A DNA stretch of 64,000 bases. It comes from Centrapalus pauciflorus. Taxonomy: Eukaryota; Streptophyta; Magnoliopsida; Asterales; Asteraceae. The stretch is from positions 1-64,000 of the forward strand of contig JAANYP010000155.1 in NCBI GenBank assembly GCA_020465985.1, read 5' to 3'. The notes under the pieces are model-generated. The model saw only the letters and a list, made by a program, of their open reading frames with translations. It was not told where the DNA came from and did not search any database. Positions 55,736-64,000 of this stretch are shown in pieces (the stretch's first letter is position 1; each line of letters begins with the position of its first letter). A program made the translations under genes and the position numbers.

Positions 55736-57419
55736 ATGGAATTTGATAACAACAGTAGTGGGTCTGTGCAAGGACTCAAAGTGCCTATGCTCAAACCCAC
55801 TGAGTTCGAGATGTGGAAACTCAGGATTCAACAGCACCTTCCATTTATTGATTATGCCATATGGGAAGCTGTTGAATTTCTTCCTGTAGTTGATCTTGAA
55901 CTTGATGCTGAGGGCAAGCCTATAAAAACACCTCCAAAGACTGAACCTTGAAAGAAAGGCTAGAATGAATGAAGTGAAAGCTCTTACACTTTTACAGATA
56001 GCCATTCCTAATGCTTATCAACACCAGTTTAAAAAGTATTATGCTGCTCATTCTCTTTGGATTGCCTTAGAGAAAAGATTTACTGGCAATGCTAGCACCA
56101 AAAGAACTCAAAAAGATCATCCGAAACAGCAGTATGAAAACTTTTCTGGTGGCAAGAATGAAAACCTTACTCAAATGTTTGACAGGTTTAATAAACTGAT
56201 CAGTGAATTGGAGAGTGCTAAAGTCAGCTTGGATCAAGATGAAGTAAACAGAAAATTTCTTTGATCACTTGGTGAAGAGTGGACAGTCTATGCTGCCCAA
56301 TGGAGAACAAAAGATACTCTTGATGAAATAGAGTTGGATGACCTTTACAACAGTCTGAGAGTGTTTGAAAATGAGATTGAGAATAAAAAGAAATCCTTTT
56401 CATACAATCATAACACTGCTCTGATGTCATCAGCATTATCTAATAAATCTAACTGTTATGATTCCGTTTCAGGTACAGATGGAAATTCTACTGAAGTTCA
56501 TTATGAAGCTTTTGTTGCCAATGATCGACTGTTTGCTCTAAAAGCTGAAGATTTAGAACAAATCCATCTAGATGATCTAGAAGAGATGGACTTAAAATGG
56601 CAGCATGCAATGTTGACTATGAGGGCTAAAAGGTTTCTGAAAAGATTGGCAGATCAAACTTCCAAGCCAGACCAGAAGGCAAACCATCATTTGATAAATT
56701 AATAGTTGAATGCTTCAAATGCCACAAGCTTGGACACTTTGCAAGAGAATGCAGATCTCAAGGTCAACAGCCACCAAGACCCCAGCAAACTAATCAAGCT
56801 TCATCATCACAAGCACTTGTCTCTCAAGAAGACAATGTGTTTCACTGGAGTGATCAGACAGAAGAGGAGTTTCAAAATCAAGCTCTCATGGCAGAAACAT
56901 CTAATGTCACTTCCACTGAACTACCATCTGAGGTAAATGATAAACTTTGCTCTCAATCATGCAAAAATATGGTTAAAAAGTACAGAGATCATATTGAGAT
57001 CATGTGCAAAACTCTAGCTAAGATGGAAGAAAGGAGATATGTGTATATGCAGGCCATAGAAGATCTTGAAAAACAGATAAATGACTATAAAGATAATGAG
57101 ATTCAAATGGAACATGATAGAATATATCATGAGTGGGAGAAAAAGGAGGTCAATAACAAAATAGAGTCTTTAAATTAGAAATTAGATGAGGCTAAACAGA
57201 AGGCGTTAGAAGCTAACAAGAAAATAGAATCTGTCAATTAGAGTTAGGAAACTGCAAATTGGCAAATCAAAAGCTGGAACAACTAATGGAAGTTCAATTT
57301 AAAGATAGGGTTAAATCTCAACTCAATCCCAAAGAAGGTATAGGATACAGAGCCACTCCACCCCCGTACAGCAACAAATACATTCATCCCATGAGTGAAG
57401 TTGCTGATAGGTTTGTTAA
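55736..57419 (+). pseudogene. gag: Element D gag, broken and cut at 3' end
   Basis: It starts at ATG 55736 (MEFDNNSSGSVQG; FEMWKLRIQQHLPFIDYAIWE). A frameshift near 55945 moves on to MNEVKALTLLQIAIPN, LWIALEKRF and MFDRFNKLISELE. A TGA at 56262-56264 sits where CGA (Arg) is expected before SLGEEW. DLEEMDLKWQHAMLTMRAKRFLK follows, then a shift. The zinc knuckle CFKCHKLGHFAREC is at 56711-56752. A coiled-coil region (56837-57178) and GYRATPPPYSNKYIHP at 57340-57390 precede the cut. This is the typical Gag of Asteraceae Copia elements. Confidence 0.87.
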
Positions 57420-58073
57420 TGTTGGTACACCCTGTGTGACGATAGCAGTCTAAGTGATCCAACATTGGGGTTTTAGCAAGTGTTTGTTATATATGTTTAT
57501 ATATGGTTGATAGTTTTTATTGTTTGTGTGTTTGAACTTGATGTAACGTATTATAAGAAGTTCAAACATAAAGATCATAGATAAAATCAATCATAAGGTA
57601 AAAACATAAGTTTCAATACTTAGTTAATTATGTAAGAAGGTAAATTCGAATTATCTAAGGACTAGGATTCGAATCTGGTTAGATTCGAATGAGTCTCTTG
57701 GTAGATTCGAATGTGACCATTTTGGCAGATTTGAGAATGTCAGATGGGACAAACTCGAATGGGCCTTGGGCCGGATTCGAGTTTAGCCCATGACAGACTC
57801 GAATTAGCCTCTATAATTAGGGATAGACTCGAAATATTATGAGACTTTTTGCAGAATTCGAGAGTGATTAAGCATTAAGCGATTTCTAGTTTATCATCAT
57901 GTTAGTGTCGTTTCGGAGAGAATCAGTTCGTAGGTGCGTTCGTGTGTCGTTCGTGCAGCTTCTGATAGTCTCCGTGTTTCTGATTGAGAGTTGTTTCCGT
58001 CTACCCGTTAACGAGGATTCCGCACTCGTTGACAGGTTCCGCGTCTAGATAGATCGTAGTCGTAGACCTTACA
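57420..58073 (+). repeat. Element E 5' LTR (654 bp)
   Basis: It starts TGTTGGTACACC and ends GACCTTACA. ATTCGAAT / ACTCGAAT words recur at about 57646, 57669, 57684, 57707, 57755, 57777 and 57799. It is related to 44541-45033. Confidence 0.85.
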
Positions 58074-58075
58074 AG

Positions 58076-58088
58076 TGGTATCAAAGCC
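58076..58088 (+). promoter_or_regulatory. Element E primer-binding site (one mismatch)
   Basis: TGGTATCAAAGCC, tRNA-Met(i) type with G to A at one position. Confidence 0.88.
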
Positions 58089-58735
58089 TAAGGGGTGTTC
58101 TTGGTGTTCTTCGTGTTCATCTAGATACATTCTAGGTTTCTTGACGCTATTGGACGGTTTTTCTATCAAAATCGTGTTTTTTGTGTGTTTTCGAGCTTAG
58201 CAAATTCTTATCCGGGAAATACTTCGTATTTTTCACGTTTTTGATCGAAATCAATATTTTCCGTTGGAAAAATATTGACTTAATCTGCAAAACGTTAAGA
58301 AATCGAAGTGTTAGCCGTTTTTCGAGTTTCGGCGCTCGAATCTATTAGGAGTAATTAGGGTTTCACTTAGTCTCGAGTCTAACCAAATCCGCTCCTTTCG
58401 AGTTTGATAAAGTGTGTTTTCAAATCTAATTCGAGTTTGTGCTAGTTTCGAATAGGGTCTCGAGTCTGCTGTCATTCGAGTTTACTTCAAGATTCGACTA
58501 GAATCGAATAGGGCTTCGAATCTACTGTGTGTTCGAGTTTGCCTTGACCTTCGAATTTGAGGAATTTCGAATCTGTCATTAGTTTCGAATTTAATTGAAT
58601 TACTAAAACTTAATCAAATTTAATCCCAAATAAATTTGAATTTAATTATATTCGAATTTACCTAGATTTGAAAGAATTAACTCAAATTAGTTTCGAATTA
58701 AATTAATTAAGTTCAATTCAATTACTTTTGAAAAG
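58089..58735 (+). other. Element E leader with TCGA words
   Basis: Non-coding, 647 bp. TCGA occurs at 58476, 58494, 58504, 58516, 58533, 58551, 58567 and 58584, often 16-18 bp apart, plus scattered earlier copies. Confidence 0.7.
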
Positions 58736-61612
58736 ATGTCAAATCTTCAAAAATTCCTGGAAATGGACCACGAGGTCGGGAAGGCAAACACTCCGCCTAA
58801 GCTGATGAAACTCGAGGACTATTATTGGTGGAAAGATCGGTTTACCGATTTCGTGCGCTTCAATGATATGCGCATGTGGGTATGTATTGACGAAGGATAC
58901 ATTCCACCAATTTCTGAAGTTGAAGGCCGTCAGAGAGTCTTATCATACCAAATGATGAAGGAGGATGATAAGAAACTGTATGAAGCCGAGAACAAAGCGT
59001 TTTCGATAATTCGAATGGTGTTGCCTCAGGATATACTACACACATTTAGGACTCAAAAGACATCTAAGGAACTTTGGGAGTCACTAGAGAAGAGGTGTGA
59101 GGGTAATCCTAGGGTTCGACGAAAGCGTACGGAGCTGTTGAAACAACAGTTTGCGATTTTCAAGGCGTTAAAGGATGAACAGCTGGATGATACCATCACC
59201 CGGTTCTATCATCTGTTGACGGAACTTGAAAGTCACGGGATTGAGTATACTGACACGGACAAGAACAATAAGCTTCTTGATGCCTTACCAGCCAAATGGG
59301 CTATGTATGTGGCAATGATAAAGCTTAATGAGGATAAGTATTATACCCAATCTCTGGAGGATATTGTGGGAACGTTGCGAGCTTATCGTTTCGAGCTACT
59401 GAAGGCCGAAACGGATTACGAACAAGTCCAGAATCCAGAAATGTATTTTGGAAAATCAACAAAACCTTCAGCCGGAGCTGATCTGAAGACTGCAACAACA
59501 TTTTTCACCGGAGAGACGTCATCACCAGCAGAGACTGATGAGTCATTGAACAGAGCGTTCTTAGGGTTGGGAAGATCAGAAGAACAACAACCTCAAGCAA
59601 CACAGGCGACGACATCTCAGAGCTATTCTAAGATGCCCATGAGCGCAAAATCAGCGGAAGAACATTTGAATCTGCTTGCTTCATTTGTGGCCGCTTACGG
59701 GAACTGCGTTCAGGGAAAAATTAACGATCCTGCTCTCTGGGATGAAGACTATGATCAGGTCGACCCTGATGATCTTGAGGAAATGGATCTTAAATGGCAA
59801 CTGGCCATGGTAACCCAACGGGTTAAACGATTCATCAAACGAACTGGGAGGAATCTGACGATGAAAAATAAGGGAATTGGATTTGATAAGTCCAAGGTGA
59901 AATGCTACAACTGTCAAGGTCTGGGACACTTCGCCAGAGAATGTCAGAGACCAAAGGTATATACATACCAAGGGCAGAGTCAGCATCAGGGACAATTTCA
60001 GAATCAGTCCCAACAACGATACCTTCCGAGTTCAACTACTGGTCAAGCCAATCTAGCTGGTCTACTATCAAATGTCACATCAGACAGACAGCTGGATGGT
60101 ACCTATGACTGGAGTTCACATCCAGAATCAAATGCTCGGGCTTTTATGGCTGAAGTCACGGAGACTAGGTGTGAAGGGGAAGAGCAGACCACAAGGGACA
60201 GCAGTCCGATGTGGGTGGAGAAGACGAATGATCAGACGGTTCTGGAGTTTGCAGCTCAAATGGCCAACGTGGAATCTGATAACACAAAGGTTAGTCTGAC
60301 TTACTCTCTTTTTCATGAGTTATGTGCATTGTGTGTTTCTTCTAATGATAGGTTAAATCTAGTCTTAGAATCACATAAAACCATAACTACTCAAAATGAG
60401 TCATTAAAAACTGAAAATGCTAGCCTAAACGATATTAAGCAAGATCTTAAGGAAAAACTTAAGGCTGATGCTCAAGACGTAATAGTTCTGAAAGACAAAC
60501 TGAGTGAGCAGTGTGTTAGGTTAGAGCTTATGTATGAGCATGTAGAGGCCTTGACCAAAAACCTTAAGGACAAAGACATAGAGCTAGCTGAAACAAAGGT
60601 AAAGGTAGCAGAGGCAAATAGTAAGCTAGAGAAGTTTAGGAATTCAAGTCTAAACCTAGGGAAAGTTTTAGATGCTCAAAGACAATCTAAAAAGCCCGTA
60701 GGTCTAGGATTTCATGAAATTCCTCCACCTTTTAATGCAAACTACGTGCCTCAACCATAGGAGAAAACTGACAAATCAGTAGACTTAGAGGACTTACCTG
60801 CACCTATATTTGAGCCTGTAGTAGAAAATACACCTAAGGTGACTGACTCAACCGTCAAGGTTAAGAAAGTCAAATTTGTGTCTTCCTCCAGTGAAACACC
60901 TGCAGGAAAACATAAAATTGATTTTAATGATCAGGACGATGAACCAGTCGCGATAGATGTTCAACAGGACCAAGACACTAGTGAGACACCTAAGTCTAAG
61001 GGAACACACAAGAAGTCCATAGATAAGATGTCTTGCTTTAGATGTCATGAAAAGGGGCATGTTGCTTCTCAGTGTTCGCTTAGGAAAGCCGAAGTTACAC
61101 CTAAGACAGTGAACCCAACACCTGTTAAGCCCTCAACAAATGTGGCAAGCACTAGTAGTTCTCAGAGTACCGAGAAAACTGTGCAGGCCGCACCAAAACA
61201 AGTTGTGAAACAAACACCGGTAAAGGTTGGACCAAAGGAAGTGGTTAGGACAAATTCACCGAATCGTGTCATTAATCAATCTAGGTCAGCACCTCAACAA
61301 GTCTATAGGAGCACAACACCTAGCAGGGCACACACTCCAGTTAGGTCTCATACTCCTATTAGACATTACGCACCGGTAAGAGCTCAGGGATCACAGTCTG
61401 AAATGCAATATAATCGGAATTATTCTAGAGCTCCACAACAAATACCTACTCAAAGGGAAAGAGTGAATTTACATCACTCGGCACCACAACAAAATCCTGT
61501 TCAACGACCCAAGTCACCTGAAAGGCGAGATGGGTATTTGAAAGAGTTTAAGTATGTGGACGAGAATGGTATAACCAAGTCAGTTATGGCTTGGGTTCCC
61601 CGTGATAACTAA
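58736..61612 (+). CDS. gag: Element E gag (one in-frame TAG)
   Basis: ATG 58736 opens 674 codons to a TAG at 60758-60760; the same frame continues to a TAA at 61610-61612, for about 958 codons in all. Domains: UBN2-type capsid core (residues about 20-230; KLMKLEDYYWWKDRF, TSKELWESLEKRCEG, RFYHLLTELESHGI), DDLEEMDLKWQ region, zinc knuckle CYNCQGLGHFAREC (residue about 390), a coiled coil (about 530-655; KTENASLNDIKQDLKEKL), PPPFNANYVP, and after the TAG a second knuckle, CFRCHEKGHVASQC, and a basic Pro/Gln-rich tail. The TAG could be decay or read-through. Confidence 0.88.
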
Positions 61613-63867
61613 CCTATTTTCTTTCATGTGCAGGAGATTACCACAGGTCCAAACAACAAGTGGTTCGTCGACAGTGGATGCTCCAGGCACATGACAGGGG
61701 AAAGAAGTCTCCTTACAGACTTTAAGGGGGGGAATCGGGGATTTGTATCATTCGCGGGTAACAAAGGAGGAAACATCACGGGTACCGGAGTGGTCACTAA
61801 TGGGACGATCAAGTTGGACCAAGTTTATCACGTTGATAAATTGGTTCACAATCTCATTAGTGTATCTCAAATGTGTGACAAGAAGAATTCAGTGCTGTTC
61901 ACGGACACTGAAGCGTTAGTGCTAAAACCGGGATTCAAGATTCCTGAAGAATGGGTATTGATGCGGGCACCAAGGAAGAATGACTTGTACATGCTTGATA
62001 TGAACAAGCCGGAGACTTCGATGGGGCCAATCTGTCTGTTATCCAAAGCTTCGGAGACGGAATCGGTATTGTGGCACAGACGCATGGCTCACCTGCACCT
62101 TAGAAAGATGAATTACATAACTAAAAATGGGTTTGTGCAAGGTGTGCCTATGAAGAGCTTTCAGTTCGAGGACAACTGTCTACCATGCAAGAAGGGCAAA
62201 CAACATAAGAAGACACACAAGTCCAAGACGCAGAACTCCATAACCTCTACATTCGATTTGTTGCACATGGATCTTTTTGGACCAATCAACAAAAGGAGTA
62301 TAGGAGGTAGTTGGTACTGTTTGGTTATCACTGACGATTACTCACGATTTTCTTGGGTTTTCTATCTAGGTACAAAGGACGAGACGACTTCCAAGCTCAT
62401 CGGGTTCTTAGACAAAGTGGAGAATTCCTACGGAACAAGGGTTAAAAGGATACGTAGTGATAATGCAACTGAGTTCAAAAACACTGTAATAGGTGTATAT
62501 TGCCTATCAAAGGGCATAGTGCATCAATTCAGTGCACCATATGAGTCTCAACAAAATGGGGTGGCCGAACGTAAAAACAGGACATTGATTGAGGCTGCAA
62601 AGACTATGCTTTCGGATTCAAAGCTTCCTACCATGTTTTGGGGGGAGGCAGTGAATACCGCGTGCCATATTTTAAACCGAGTCCATACAGTCAAATCTTT
62701 TAACAAAACCTGTTATGAAATTTTGAATAAACGGCCACCTAATTTAACTGGCTTCGAACCGTTTGGGGTACCACGCACTCTTTTGCGTACAAAACATCAA
62801 CCGAAGTTTGGTGAAAAGGCTGACGAAGGATACATCCTAGGTTATGTGCCGAACTCACCAAACAAACGGGTTTTTAACAAAACAAATGGTACTGTAGAGA
62901 TTGTGTATAACATTGAAGTCACAAGTTATACACATGAACCCCAAACTGGTCCAGAATGGATATTTGACTATGATAAATTATTTGAGTCATTTAACATTCC
63001 TTTGGATGATAATGCAGGTACAATCGAAAAGGACATGGCGACGTTACATTTGAATGACGATGGTCATACCTTTCCGAGGACTACGTTTGAATCCACATCT
63101 GAGCCTACTGCGACTGTAGATGGATCTCCAGAAGTTGCTGATCCAGAAGCACCTACCACTGAGGATCAGACTCAAGCAACAAGTTCCAACTCTGAGGAAA
63201 ATGTCCACGAGGAGGAAAATGTAGAATCTGAGGTTGTTCCCCCATTAGGTGAAATAGGATCTAACTTAGGAGATAATCTAAGGGTTGACGAGATAGAGAC
63301 CTCTAGGATTAACAAGAACCATCCTATAGAAAGCATCATAGGAAATCCTAACGAGGGTGTGAAGACTAGGAGTAGTGTGAATAACAACACAGTGTTGTTG
63401 TCGATGATAAACGACTCCGAGGCATATCATACCTGTCTCTATTCATGTTTCATATCGCAAGTAGAGCCTAAGAATGTGCAAATGGCACTTAAGGATAACT
63501 CCTGGGTTGAAGCGATGCAGGAAGAACTTTCGCAGTTTAGGAAACTAGAAGTGTGGGAGTTAGTTCCATTACCTCGAGGGGAAGTTGCCATAGGAACCAA
63601 ATGGGTTTTTAAGTGCAAAAGAGACGATCGGGGTATAGTCACGCGCAACAAGGCTAGGTTAGTTGTAAAGGGTTTCAACCAAGAGGAGGGAATCGGTTAC
63701 AACGAGGTGTTTGCACCAGTAGCAAGGCTGGAAGCCATTAGGTTGTTTCTAGCGTTTGCCTCCTTCAAGGGCCTTAAGGTATATCAATTAGATGTTAATA
63801 GTGCTTTCCTATATGGGAAAGTGAAGGAGTTGGTGTATGTAGCGTTTGCCTCCTTCAAGGGCCTTAA
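61613..63867 (+). CDS. pol: Element E pol: protease, integrase, RT start (truncated)
   Basis: It is in the same frame as gag, directly after the TAA. The sequence between TAA and the protease has a pyrimidine run and TCATGTGCAG, like a splice acceptor. Domains: protease with WFVDSGCSRHMTG (DSG at 61670-61678); GAG-pre with LWHRRMAHLHLRKM and CLPCKKGKQ; integrase core with D in HMDLF, D in IRSDNATEF and E in GVAERKNRT; integrase C-terminus (FGEKADEGYILGY); acidic linker; HPIESIIGNP; RT start with GTKWVFKCKR, KARLVVKGF and the first catalytic Asp in YQLDVNSAFL. The RT is cut before YVDD. No stop interrupts 749 codons, so this part looks young. Confidence 0.9.
63750..63777 (+). repeat. 28-bp direct repeat, copy 1
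   Basis: It begins TAGCGTTTGCCTCC and ends GGGCCTTAA, inside RT. An identical copy is at 63840-63867, exactly 90 bp downstream, where element homology ends. Confidence 0.93.
63840..63867 (+). repeat. 28-bp direct repeat, copy 2
   Basis: It marks the right break of element E. After it the sequence is unrelated to RT. Confidence 0.93.
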
Positions 63868-64000
63868 CACTGACTAATTTTCGAAGTCCAATACCTCAAT
63901 CTCGAATCAAAAGAACCAAATCTCAAACTTAGAGAAAACTAAATCTCGAAGTATTCTCAGTGAATTTTGATGCAAGATGACTGAAATTTGAAGTCTTCTT
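63868..64000. other. Unassigned sequence after the break in element E
   Basis: 133 bp with no coding potential. CTCGAA words (63907, 63926-63960) recall the leader or LTR words of element E in reverse orientation, so it may be part of an inverted leader. Confidence 0.35.

Larger units (their letters stand above)
55007..57419 (+). mobile_element. Element D: Copia element, LTR plus gag only
   Basis: 5' LTR, PBS and gag are present. The sequence is cut at 57419 by the LTR of element E. Its pol and 3' LTR would lie beyond the window or are lost. Confidence 0.85.
57420..63867 (+). mobile_element. Element E: Copia element, 5' LTR to RT start, 3' end missing
   Basis: It inserted into element D gag. 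5' LTR, PBS, leader, gag, protease, integrase and the first part of RT form nearly continuous sequence with only two in-frame stops. Homology ends at 63867 in a 28-bp direct repeat. The 3' end of a close relative is at 43452-45033. Confidence 0.88.

Overview
The window looks like transposon-dense plant nuclear DNA, probably from the daisy family (Asteraceae). The organism call rests on AT-rich sequence, many nested LTR retrotransposons whose primer-binding sites match plant initiator tRNA-Met (TGGTATCAGAGC), long AT/AC microsatellites, and Copia elements of the SIRE (Maximus) type that carry a large extra reading frame after RNase H. I recall that protein from many Asteraceae retrotransposon annotations, so the family-level call is recollection, not proof. 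I found no intact host gene, no tRNA or rRNA gene and no CRISPR array.

Layout, left to right. 1-4778: a Gypsy element, cut by the window edge, that keeps only a broken gag between its LTRs. 4960-6360: the 3' end of a Copia element on the minus strand. 6360-11488: AT-rich intergenic DNA with a diverged direct duplication, microsatellites, a GC-rich island (9760-10260) and a foldback element (10301-10616). 11494-21784: an almost complete Tekay-like (chromovirus) Gypsy element with 5-bp target duplications (AGTTT), two 2.6-kb LTRs, PBS, gag-protease, RT, RNase H, integrase and a chromodomain-like tail. Its RT contains an intron-like 90-bp insert. 22.3-23.7 kb: a remnant of another Gypsy-type LTR. 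23888-24915: a DNA transposon with ~225-bp terminal inverted repeats that carries an antisense fragment resembling a GT34 glycosyltransferase gene (Pack-type). 26849-27126: a very long microsatellite. 27.5-31.6 kb: minus-strand Copia 3' end and a minus-strand LTR of the Tekay family.

The right half is a stack of Copia elements. 32064-43451 (called SIRE-A here) has integrase, RT, RNase H, a long post-RNase H frame and a 3' LTR; its RT is split by a 2244-bp solo Gypsy LTR with target duplication GATTA. 43452-45033 is the 3' end of another Copia element. 45034-46690 is a minus-strand Copia integrase fragment cut at both sides. 46691 to ~54860 (SIRE-B) runs from 5' LTR to RNase H. 55007-57419 (element D) is LTR plus gag. 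57420-63867 (element E) is LTR, gag and pol up to the start of RT.

The most unusual signal is a layout shared by unrelated elements: untranslated leaders or LTRs are filled with one short CpG- or C-rich word repeated at a regular pitch. In the SIRE-B leader the word TCGAG(TT) recurs about 24 times every 21-22 bp. The Tekay LTR has ACCGA and the element D LTR has CAAGCTG at close to the same pitch. A solo Gypsy LTR and the element E leader show a pitch near 17 bp. All counts were made by eye.
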